The notes beneath the pieces are model-generated. The model searched no databases. It saw only the letters and a list, made by a program, of their open reading frames with translations, and was not told the DNA's origin. Of a stretch of DNA of 5,940 nucleotides, positions 1 through 5,771 are shown one piece after another (positions within the stretch are counted from its first letter, which is position 1; the number at the start of each line of letters is the position of its first letter). The translations under genes and the position numbers were made by a program. The DNA comes from Planococcus sp. (in: firmicutes) (GTDB lineage: Bacteria > Bacillota > Bacilli > Bacillales_A > Planococcaceae): positions 1 through 5,940 of the forward strand of contig JASLAI010000034.1 of NCBI GenBank assembly GCA_030147225.1, in the 5' to 3' direction.

Positions 1-198
1 TACCTGATAATAGTCTTGATAAAGAACTTCTTCAATTTCCGCTTTAAATAAATAAATAGATCCAGTAATTGCTAAAAGCACAAGAAGCGGTGCAAAAATA
101 ACACCCGCATACAAATGCCATCTCCATATTGTTCGATATGTATTTTTACCGGATGATTTTCTGGCCGCCTTAACAGAGTTCGTTTTATCTGCGTTCAT
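1..198 (-). CDS. PepSY-associated transmembrane protein, N-terminal part (runs off left edge)
   Basis: Only the first 66 residues are in the window. A basic, polar cytoplasmic start (about residues 1-24) is followed by the signature WRWHLYAG at 25-32 and one hydrophobic helix at about 29-51 (VIFAPLLVLLAITGSIYLF). An acidic stretch, KAEIEEVLYQDYY, comes next. This order is typical of the N-terminus of PepSY_TM proteins, multi-pass membrane proteins often linked to iron or siderophore uptake (the PiuB type). The role here is inferred from the family only. The chosen ATG has AGGAG 6 nt upstream. An in-frame ATG seven codons earlier (217-219) was set aside because that Shine-Dalgarno would lie inside the coding sequence and nothing comparable precedes it. 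I could not identify a clear promoter or Fur box upstream. The family call is fairly firm; the function is not. Confidence 0.82.
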   Translation of the reverse strand, partial: MNADKTNSVKAARKSSGKNTYRTIWRWHLYAGVIFAPLLVLLAITGSIYLFKAEIEEVLYQDYYQV

Positions 199-523
199 TA
201 CTTGCTCCTCTTTTCTCATATATACGTGTTTAATTAATTAACGTAAGAAATGTCATTTTAGATCTTTCTATATGCATGATTGATCAATTGAAGCTTAACA
301 AGTAAAGGATTTAGACCCATAGGTAAAGAACGGGATGAATAACACAATCATTCATTTTCCATTCTTTTACTCTATTATGCAAGGTTCATTTGATAATCCT
401 GCTGAAGAAAAGAGGTTCTTTATGAACGTTTCCGCAAACTTTTGAGTAATTGTATTAGATTTAGCACATGCAAAGGGCAATTGAAACGATTCCAAATGAA
501 TTTGATGAGCCATCCATTATAAA
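199..523. other. Intergenic stretch without a recognisable gene
   Basis: No open frame with a ribosome binding site and recognisable protein sequence was found on either strand. The left part must hold the promoter of the leftward PepSY gene; a 12-bp palindrome TTAATTAATTAA lies about 30 bp upstream of its start, but no good -35/-10 pair could be assigned. An imperfect inverted repeat lies at about 323-370 (GTAAAGAA and ATGAAT on the left, ATTCAT and TTCTTTTAC on the right) without a following U-tract. Tiny frames, such as a start at 421 giving MNVSANF and one at 468 giving about 24 residues, match nothing I know. The stretch may hold decayed sequence. Confidence 0.5.
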
Positions 524-559
524 AATTAGCAGGTGCCCATAGATGGGCACCTGCTAATT
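521..559 (-). terminator. Strong hairpin with minus-strand U-tract (orphan intrinsic terminator)
   Basis: AATTAGCAGGTGCCCAT at 524-540 is perfectly complementary to 543-559, with only AG between. The closing pairs would open, giving a stem of about 15 bp and a small loop. Read on the minus strand, the hairpin runs directly into five U (complement of 521-525), which is the form of an intrinsic terminator. On the plus strand it is followed by GTAAAAT, a poor U-tract. No minus-strand gene lies immediately upstream of it in that direction, because the neighbour is the plus-strand methyltransferase. It may block leftward antisense or read-through transcription from reaching the PepSY gene, or be left from a lost gene. 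Confidence 0.6.
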
Positions 560-687
560 GTAAAATACATAAAGCGAAAAACATGTAAAGAAAGATGAGT
601 AATGAGGAAGTATATCACTTACCTTCTATTTATGAAGGACTTTTTCTTTTTTTCGAGAATTATAGAAGAGATTGGGGGAGATTAAAA

Positions 688-1440
688 GTGAGAACAGAAA
701 TAGTCAAACAAAACAAAAAAAGCTGGAATACCGTTGCAGATCATTTTAATGGTATTGATGCTTTGCCGAGTTTTGGACCCTTTTCCCAAACCGATATCGA
801 ACTCAACCTATTTGATTCAATCACGTGTAAAAAGGTTCTTGATATAGGATGCCGAAGCGGCCATTCATTAGCGTATATGAAAGAGAAAGACGCAGCCGAA
901 TTATGGGGTGTCGATTTTTCGGAGAGACAAATCGACATCGCACAAGAAACCTTAAAAGGACTGAAGGCAAATCTGCATTGTGCAGCTATGGAAGAAGACA
1001 TCGGATTGCCCAAATCTTATTTTGACATTGTCTATTCCATTTACGCAATTGGATGGACACTAGATTTAGAAAGCACATTTAAACTGATCCATTCTTATTT
1101 GAAACCAGACGGCTACTTTATTTTTAGTTGGGATCATCCACTTTACGCCCATTTACATAGTGAGAATGGCATTCTCTCATTAAAAGACTCTTATCAAGAT
1201 GAAGGCATGACAAGGTATGAAAAATTTAAGGGAGAAGATGCACCCGTCTCTATTCCAAATAGGAAATTCAGCACCTATTTAAATGCTTTAGTTCAAGCAG
1301 GGTTTTTAATTGAAGAAGTTGTTGAAACAGACGTCCCTCATCACCTTAAGAATGTAGAGACAGAAGTTTCCGATCGTTATTATTCTCTTTATAAAGCACA
1401 GCGGTTTCCGACTTCTATGATAATCAAAGCCAGAAAATAA
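688..1440 (+). CDS. Class I SAM-dependent methyltransferase
   Basis: This 250-residue protein has the Rossmann-type methyltransferase core. Motif I, VLDIGCRSG, is at residues 50-58, and the acidic residue expected to hold the SAM ribose is in GVDFS (D76). Motif IV-like FDIVYSIYAIGW is at about 112-123, and LKPDGYFIFSWDHP at about 138-151 matches the post-motif strand of Methyltransf_11-type enzymes. The N-terminal part (KQNKKSWNTVADHF) is typical of small stand-alone Bacillus methyltransferases. The substrate is unknown. I chose GTG 688 because GGGGGAG stands 7 nt before it and homologous proteins usually begin near this point. The frame stays open upstream to an ATG at 595, which would add 31 residues, but that start has only a weak purine stretch too close to it. 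This is the only plus-strand gene, and it converges on the acetyltransferase, sharing a terminator. The start is less certain than the family. Confidence 0.85.
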   Translation: MRTEIVKQNKKSWNTVADHFNGIDALPSFGPFSQTDIELNLFDSITCKKVLDIGCRSGHSLAYMKEKDAAELWGVDFSERQIDIAQETLKGLKANLHCAAMEEDIGLPKSYFDIVYSIYAIGWTLDLESTFKLIHSYLKPDGYFIFSWDHPLYAHLHSENGILSLKDSYQDEGMTRYEKFKGEDAPVSIPNRKFSTYLNALVQAGFLIEEVVETDVPHHLKNVETEVSDRYYSLYKAQRFPTSMIIKARK

Positions 1441-1466
1441 CAAGCCACTTACTGTCGGTCTATAAG

Positions 1467-1499
1467 AATCCAGTATGGAAATTTTCGTACTGGATTTTA
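1467..1499 (+). terminator. Hairpin terminator between convergent genes
   Basis: AATCCAGTA at 1467-1475 pairs with TACTGGATT at 1488-1496. The inner GAAA/TTTC can extend the stem. On the plus strand it runs into TTAATTTTGATTT, so it most likely ends the methyltransferase transcript. On the minus strand the tail is ATTCTTATAG, a weaker U-tract, so partial two-way function is possible. The right arm directly abuts the stop codon of the minus-strand acetyltransferase (1497-1499). Confidence 0.65.
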
Positions 1500-2045
1500 A
1501 TTTTGATTTATTCGTCCCATTAAAACTGTATTGTAGTAATGGCCATCAGATAAAAGTTTATCCTCCTTTAAAATGCCTTCCACTCCAAACCCATGTTTTT
1601 TATATAACATTACGGCTTTAACATTGGTTTCAAGAACACTTAAAGTCATTTTTTTAATCTGGTTTGCATCTGCCCACCGAATCGACTCTATTAATAGATG
1701 CTGCCCTATGCCATATCCCCAATATTTTTTTAATACAGCCACACCAAATTCAGTTTGATGATATGTTCTTTTCAACTGTTTTCCTGCACATCGTGAAAAT
1801 GCTGCCAGCTGCCCATCAGTTTCAGCTACCAAAAAAAGACTGTTGAACGTATTACTATCATCTCTGATGATTTTGGCAAACCCGGCTTCATCTATGTAGG
1901 CTTCGCCTTTTTCCCTGTCTAAGTTTTCTGTTTCTCCATCAACTTGAACCCTTAATTTTGACAATGCTTCAGCATCTTTTTCAACTGCTGATCGTATAGT
2001 GTACGAAAAGTGGTTATTTTCAACTTCCATTTTGTCAATCTGCAT
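1497..2045 (-). CDS. GNAT-family N-acetyltransferase
   Basis: The 182-residue protein has the GNAT fold that moves an acetyl group from acetyl-CoA to an amine. It opens with the usual IRSAVEKDAEALSKLR strand-helix (about 17-32). Motif A is at about 100-118, with the pyrophosphate-binding loop Y-W-G-Y-G-I-G at 108-114 in the expected Q/R-x-x-G-x-G/A place. The C-terminal motif B-like segment is LETNVKAVMLYKKHGF (about 138-153), the pattern common in GNATs that act on protein N-termini or small amines. The substrate cannot be told. The start has GGGAGG 5 nt before ATG 2045. The gene lies 69 bp downstream of the MFS transporter on the same strand, with no strong terminator between them (only a small CCTTC/GAAGG hairpin without a good U-tract), so they may be one transcript. 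Length fits the family and no defect is visible. Confidence 0.88.
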   Translation of the reverse strand: MQIDKMEVENNHFSYTIRSAVEKDAEALSKLRVQVDGETENLDREKGEAYIDEAGFAKIIRDDSNTFNSLFLVAETDGQLAAFSRCAGKQLKRTYHQTEFGVAVLKKYWGYGIGQHLLIESIRWADANQIKKMTLSVLETNVKAVMLYKKHGFGVEGILKEDKLLSDGHYYNTVLMGRINQN

Positions 2046-2114
2046 AAAAACCTCCCGAGCTTTTTCCTATTTAAAGCAAACCCTTCTTAAATCTGAAGGA
2101 ACTTGCAGTCGAAC

Positions 2115-3359
2115 CTAAACAACGCTTTCTTTAGTTTCGTGTGCATCTTCCTGATACCATCTGGTGTAGGTCGGATTCAAGACAGCAATGGAATATAAAA
2201 AAGCGGTAATTAACATGATGACAGCAAGCGAAGCGATAGTCAGTTTTAAAGAAACGAAATCAGCCAATAACCCGATTGCCAAGATAAAGACGATTTGGAA
2301 AACGCTTTGAATCAACTGAAATATGCTTGTCACTCTGCCCATGACAGAAACAGGTATGTTATTTTGATAAAAAGTTGTGATGCCTGCATTCAGGAAAACA
2401 TTAAAAAACCCGAGAATGATAAAGCCGACTGTAACCGAGGCGAAAGACCAAGAAAAAGCGTAAATGAGATAACCAGCAGTCATCATAAGCAATCCAACTA
2501 CAATCATGGATCGGATAGAGATTTTTTCAGAAAAAATTGAGAGCAAAAGCGCTCCGCTCACTGAACCGATTCCAGTGATGCTGATAAGCAAGCTGTATTC
2601 CACTTCCGACAAACCGATGACTTGCTGGGTGAAAACAACTTCTTGCACATCCATTGCAAAAGAGAACAGCATAACTGCCAGAAAACCTAAATAAATCGCT
2701 GTCACATATTTTCTCTTAGCCATAAAAGCAAAGACAACTGTGAAATCTTTAGCCACTTGAGCAGGAGTTAATGCTGGAATTTTCTCTTGATCAATTTTTT
2801 CGGTATCAGGCAGCAATGTCAAGAGCAAAGCGGCAACTAAAAAGAACCCCGCGTTCAGCCACAATGTTACGGTAATATTGGTCAATAGAATGAGAGTACC
2901 CCCAATAGCCGGTCCGATAATGAAGGCGCTGGATGAAGTAAATGAACGAAGCGAATTGAATCGCTTTCTTTTTTGAGAAGGAACCAGCATGGTGACATAC
3001 GTCATTGAAGCCGGTCCGAAAAAAGCTTTGGCCATACTAAGAGCAATAAGAATCGTATAAACCACGAAAATGCTTGGCGCAAAAGGAATCAAAGCAATGA
3101 ATAAGGCTCGCAGTATGTAAGTAACCATGACAACTTTCTTTTTGCTGCGATAATCAATAAAGCTGCCGGTCCAGAACTTGGTCACAATATTGGTCAACGG
3201 GCTGACAACCCATAAACCAGCTACTGCCGCTGCAGATCCTGTCATCTGATAGACGATGATGTTTATCGCAACCAGATAGATGAAATCGCCAACGCTCGCG
3301 ATCCCTAAGGAACCCAGCAAAATTCCCGGTGTTTTCCACTCTTTCAATTTCGGTTTCAC
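2115..3359 (-). CDS. MFS transporter, drug-efflux (DHA3/MFS_3) type
   Basis: The 414-residue protein is rich in long hydrophobic segments (about 12-36, 42-63, 76-97, 99-115, 142-160, 165-183, 218-236, 255-277, 283-301, 307-328, 345-365, 372-393), consistent with 10-12 transmembrane helices. The loop between helices 2 and 3 carries motif A-like GSFIDYRSKKKVVM at 65-78, with its Asp and basic residues. GPAIGG at 149-154 resembles the glycine-rich segment of exporters. A hydrophilic central loop at about 184-216 separates the two halves. The family includes proton-driven exporters of macrolides, tetracyclines, siderophores and other small molecules; the substrate here is unknown. I chose GTG 3359 because TAGGAGG lies 7 nt before it and the helix-1 context follows naturally. 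The frame is open to an ATG at 3449, but those 30 residues look unlike a transporter and overlap a candidate promoter. The stop is TAG. The acetyltransferase follows 69 bp downstream. Confidence 0.87.
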   Translation of the reverse strand: MKPKLKEWKTPGILLGSLGIASVGDFIYLVAINIIVYQMTGSAAAVAGLWVVSPLTNIVTKFWTGSFIDYRSKKKVVMVTYILRALFIALIPFAPSIFVVYTILIALSMAKAFFGPASMTYVTMLVPSQKRKRFNSLRSFTSSSAFIIGPAIGGTLILLTNITVTLWLNAGFFLVAALLLTLLPDTEKIDQEKIPALTPAQVAKDFTVVFAFMAKRKYVTAIYLGFLAVMLFSFAMDVQEVVFTQQVIGLSEVEYSLLISITGIGSVSGALLLSIFSEKISIRSMIVVGLLMMTAGYLIYAFSWSFASVTVGFIILGFFNVFLNAGITTFYQNNIPVSVMGRVTSIFQLIQSVFQIVFILAIGLLADFVSLKLTIASLAVIMLITAFLYSIAVLNPTYTRWYQEDAHETKESVV

Positions 3360-3426
3360 AGCCTCTCCTCCTATTGGCAACAGCTTATCATTCTGCTCTA
3401 ATTGAAAATTCCATTTATATAGAAAT

Positions 3427-3435
3427 AGTATATCA
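3427..3435 (-). promoter_or_regulatory. Candidate extended -10 promoter for the MFS/GNAT pair
   Basis: On the minus strand TGATATACT gives a TG-N-TATACT extended -10 element. The hexamer TATACT is at 3427-3432, about 68 nt before the GTG start. The -35 region at 17 bp spacing (CTTATT) is poor, which extended -10 promoters tolerate. Its position inside the N-terminal extension of the open frame is one reason to reject the upstream ATG. Confidence 0.4.
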
Positions 3436-3505
3436 CTTTTATATTCCATAATAAGTAAAATTAAACAGACTAAAAAATGCGTTAATAGGTATCAGACGTA
3501 TCGAT

Positions 3506-3658
3506 TCAATGAATCTTCGGCACAATCACACCACTGCCCTCCAGCACATCCTGTTCTTTCAGGTGCTGAAGAAAATAGCAGGTTTCATTCTCAAAAATAA
3601 TCATCTGGTTTTCGTCTTGATCAGGAGTACAAAAAGGACAATTCGCTTCATAAGACAT
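3506..3658 (-). pseudogene. Truncated HIT-family (histidine triad) protein remnant
   Basis: A 50-codon frame starts with ATG 3658, preceded by AAAGGTGG at 7 nt spacing. Its product, beginning MSYEANCPFCTPDQ and continuing with IIFENETCYFLQ and EQDVLEGSGVIVPKIH, matches the N-terminal third of HIT nucleotide hydrolases. Visible features are the zinc-type CPFC pair (C7, C10), the FENE strand and the G-S-G-x-I-V-P-K strand. In intact members the next residues continue as H-R-E-T-x-F-D-L and lead to the catalytic H-x-H-x-H near residue 100. Here TGA follows the His at residue 50, and none of the other frames in the roughly 60 bp before the MFS start zone restores the family sequence. About two thirds of the protein, with the active site, is therefore missing, and a deletion is the simplest explanation. 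It lies 25 bp downstream of argS and is probably co-transcribed. A functional 50-residue zinc knuckle peptide is possible but less likely. Confidence 0.75.
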
Positions 3659-3683
3659 AAATGATCCACCTTTCGATTTCTCT

Positions 3684-5375
3684 TTACATTTTTTGGGGCG
3701 CCTGGATTCCCAGTAACCTTAACCCTTCCTTTAGAACAATTGCTACTGACTGAACCAAAGCTAAACGGCTCTCTTGTTCATCGTCTTCTTTTAAGATTTT
3801 CACATGGCTGTAATAGGAATTGAATTCCTGAGCCAATAAAATGAGGTGTTTGGCAATCTGGGAAGGCTCAGTTTGATGAAAGCTTTTTTCAATGATTTCA
3901 GGAAATGCCAGCAATAATTTGATGATGGGCCAGCTGTAAGAATCACTCAACCCCATTGGATTGAGTTGATTAAAGTCGATCGTTGACTTTGACAATATTG
4001 AACAGGCCCTCGCATGCGTATACTGAACATATGGACCCGTTGCACCTTCAAATCTCAACATGTCTTCAAGAGAGAATTCAATATGGTTCTGGCGTTCATT
4101 TTTCAAATCATGGAAAATGATTGCCCCGACTCCAACCATTTTTGCAATTTCATCTTTGTCTACCAAGGCGGCGTTTTTTTCTGCAATGTTTTGCCCCGCA
4201 AGTTCGATTGCCTCGTTGATGACTTGCTCGAGCAACACCACTCCCCCCTTTCTAGTCGACATCTTCTTGCCATTCTTCAAAATAAAGCCGAAAGCTATAT
4301 GCTTCATCTCTTTTGGCCACTCATATCCTAATTTCTCAAGAACTACAAACAATTGTTTAAAATGAAGAGTCTGCTCTTGTCCTACGACATAAAATGATTT
4401 ATCAAAATGATAATTTCTATGTCTGTACAATGCTGCCGCTAAATCCCGTGTACCGTATAAAGTCGCGCCATCAGATTTTCTAATCAGGAGTGGTGGCAGG
4501 TTATAATCACTCAACTCAACAACATCAGCACCCTGGGATTGAACCAACAATTGCTTGTCTTCAAGAAGTTCTATTACTTCTCCCATTTTGTCGTTGTAAA
4601 AAGCTTCTCCATTATATGAATCAAATTTTATATTCAGCAGCTGATAGATTTTAGAGAATTCTTGAAGCGACTCGTCACGAAACCACTTCCATAGTTTTTC
4701 TGCTTCTTCATTGCCGTTCTCGAGCTTCTTGAACCACAATCTGGCTTCGCTCTCCAATTCTGGATTCTTCTCAACTTCCTGATGAAACTTCACGTATAAA
4801 CTTAATAACTCTGCAATCGGCGCATTTTTCACTTGCTCTTCATTTCCCCAAAGCTTATAAGCCGTGATCAGTTTGCCGAACTGAGTTCCCCAATCACCTA
4901 AGTGGTTTATACGAATTGCTTTGTATCCACATTTCTCAGAGATATTCGCCAGCGAGTTGCCGATAACTGTGGAACGCAGATGGCCCATAGAGAAAGGTTT
5001 TGCAATATTAGGAGAAGAAAAGTCTAAAGTCACCGTCTTTGTCTGCCCTATTGCTGAAGCTCCATAATCAGACTGCATGGACAACACAGTTTTTACTGTT
5101 TCTGAACTAACAATTAATTTATTGTAAAAACAATTCAAATAAGGTCCTTCCGCCACCACTTTTTCAAATAGCGGATGAGTGATTGTCTGTGCCAACTCTT
5201 CCGCTATTTTTGCAGGAGACTTCTTCATTGGCTTAGCTAAGGTAAAGCAAGGAAAAGCCGAGTCACCTTGCCAGTCAAATTTTGGTTCTTCGATTAGTTC
5301 AATGATTTTATCAAGTTCAACCAGCCCATCTAATGCCAAAGCAATTTCCTCAGCATATGTTTTCAATAACTCCAT
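3684..5375 (-). CDS. argS: Arginyl-tRNA synthetase
   Basis: This 563-residue class Ic aminoacyl-tRNA synthetase charges tRNA-Arg with arginine in the cytoplasm; the length is normal for bacterial ArgS. The N-terminal additional domain that binds the tRNA D-loop covers about 1-85. The catalytic core begins at about 118 with SSPNIAKPFSMGHLRS, where the HIGH motif reads S129-M-G-H132. RINHLGDWGTQFGKL (155-169) is a hallmark of ArgS. LIRKSDGATLYGTRDLAA (297-314) and the KMSK loop KMSTRKGG (371-378) follow. The C-terminal DALR anticodon-binding domain starts near 445 with GPYVQYTHARACS. I chose ATG 5375 because AGGAGG lies 7 nt before it. The frame stays open to 5663, but those 96 codons are the T-box leader and reach the promoter, so they are not coding. 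Regulation is by the T-box just upstream. The HIT remnant follows after 25 bp. Some Bacillaceae carry two argS genes; whether this is the only copy cannot be seen here. Confidence 0.97.
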   Translation of the reverse strand: MELLKTYAEEIALALDGLVELDKIIELIEEPKFDWQGDSAFPCFTLAKPMKKSPAKIAEELAQTITHPLFEKVVAEGPYLNCFYNKLIVSSETVKTVLSMQSDYGASAIGQTKTVTLDFSSPNIAKPFSMGHLRSTVIGNSLANISEKCGYKAIRINHLGDWGTQFGKLITAYKLWGNEEQVKNAPIAELLSLYVKFHQEVEKNPELESEARLWFKKLENGNEEAEKLWKWFRDESLQEFSKIYQLLNIKFDSYNGEAFYNDKMGEVIELLEDKQLLVQSQGADVVELSDYNLPPLLIRKSDGATLYGTRDLAAALYRHRNYHFDKSFYVVGQEQTLHFKQLFVVLEKLGYEWPKEMKHIAFGFILKNGKKMSTRKGGVVLLEQVINEAIELAGQNIAEKNAALVDKDEIAKMVGVGAIIFHDLKNERQNHIEFSLEDMLRFEGATGPYVQYTHARACSILSKSTIDFNQLNPMGLSDSYSWPIIKLLLAFPEIIEKSFHQTEPSQIAKHLILLAQEFNSYYSHVKILKEDDEQESRLALVQSVAIVLKEGLRLLGIQAPQKM

Positions 5376-5402
5376 AACATTACCTCCTTTTTTTGTGAAA
5401 AT

Positions 5403-5446
5403 AAAAAAGCCCGTCTCTGTATATTTAAATACAGAGACGGGCTTTT
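5403..5446 (-). terminator. T-box intrinsic terminator before argS
   Basis: AAAAGCCCGTCTCTGTAT and its complement form a perfect 18-bp stem (5429-5446 with 5405-5422) around a 6-nt loop, followed by six U on the minus strand. The 5' arm holds the CCCGTCTCT segment that the antiterminator would otherwise use, so the two structures are mutually exclusive. It ends about 28 nt before the argS start codon. Confidence 0.93.
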
Positions 5447-5652
5447 CCCGCGGTACCACTCTTTTTGTCCATGAACATATGAACCATCTTAACAAGATAA
5501 CGGGATTTCCCGACAATGCCCTACTGATAAAGTTCAGGCCGTTTCTCAGAAGTGCGCTTCGTTGCAATAAATACCCTCGGGCTCCCACTCTCCCCGATTC
5601 GCTGTCGTATCTATTTGCAAGTACTCTCTTCGTCGCAGAATTTACATATTTT
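5403..5652 (-). promoter_or_regulatory. T-box leader, arginine-specific (specifier CGC), controlling argS
   Basis: This is a full T-box riboswitch that senses uncharged tRNA. Stem I is recognisable from GAAG-AG-AGTACTTGCAA on its 5' side and TTGCAACGAA on its 3' side. The specifier after CGAA-G is CGC (5554-5556), followed by the conserved A, and reads as arginine. The distal arm carries AGCGA (5599-5603) and GTGGGAG (5582-5588), the paired motifs that contact the tRNA elbow, around a TCGGG/CCCGA stem. CGGGAAATCCCG (about 5504-5515) forms a stem III-like hairpin. The T-box motif AGAGTGGTACCGCGGG is at 5447-5462, and its bulge TGGT (5455-5458) is complementary to an ACCA tRNA end. AGAG and GCGGG can pair with CTCT and CCCGT (5433-5441) to form the antiterminator, which excludes the terminator. 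Uncharged tRNA-Arg should therefore raise argS expression. Confidence 0.95.
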
Positions 5653-5658
5653 TCAATC

Positions 5659-5687
5659 ATCATATCTTAACTATTCACGTTAGTCAA
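5659..5687 (-). promoter_or_regulatory. Sigma-A type promoter of the argS T-box transcript
   Basis: On the minus strand TTGACT (5682-5687) and TATGAT (5659-5664) are separated by exactly 17 bp, close to the vegetative consensus. Transcription should start near 5652, just before stem I of the T-box, giving a leader of about 277 nt before the argS ATG. Confidence 0.85.
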
Positions 5688-5771
5688 ATAAGTCTTACAA
5701 ATTTAGAATACTTTACCTTTAATATTACATAATCGGTGGCCTAATAGGTTATTGCTCTTTTGGTTTATTAG

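Noticed and set aside
220..300. Fur box upstream of the PepSY gene
   Set aside because: TTAATTAATTAA and TTGATCAA are palindromic, but neither fits the 7-1-7 Fur consensus well enough to call.
421..444. Short frame MNVSANF with a purine-rich stretch upstream, as a leader peptide
   Set aside because: Seven residues with no link to the hairpin about 80 bp later and no regulatory codon run; too easily found by chance.
741..1013. Minus-strand open frame of 90 codons opposite the methyltransferase, considered as the gene ended by the orphan terminator
   Set aside because: It lies antisense to the SAM-binding motif I region, has no recognisable domain, and ends about 180 bp before the hairpin.
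2295..2694. Plus-strand open frames opposite the MFS gene
   Set aside because: They are antisense shadows of a well-supported membrane protein, without start signals.
3360..3449. N-terminal extension of 30 codons on the MFS transporter
   Set aside because: It has no Shine-Dalgarno, overlaps a candidate extended -10 promoter, and a perfect AGGAGG stands before GTG 3359.
4014..4365. Two overlapping plus-strand open frames opposite argS
   Set aside because: They lie fully within the conserved catalytic and KMSK region of argS on the other strand, and their products resemble nothing known.
5376..5663. N-terminal extension of 96 codons on ArgS
   Set aside because: It covers the T-box leader and starts inside the -10 box of the promoter; the strong ribosome binding site and the normal family length place the start at 5375.
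5179..5670. Plus-strand open frame of 163 codons opposite argS and its leader
   Set aside because: It is a shadow of argS and the T-box: no ribosome binding site, no family resemblance, and it runs through the terminator hairpin.
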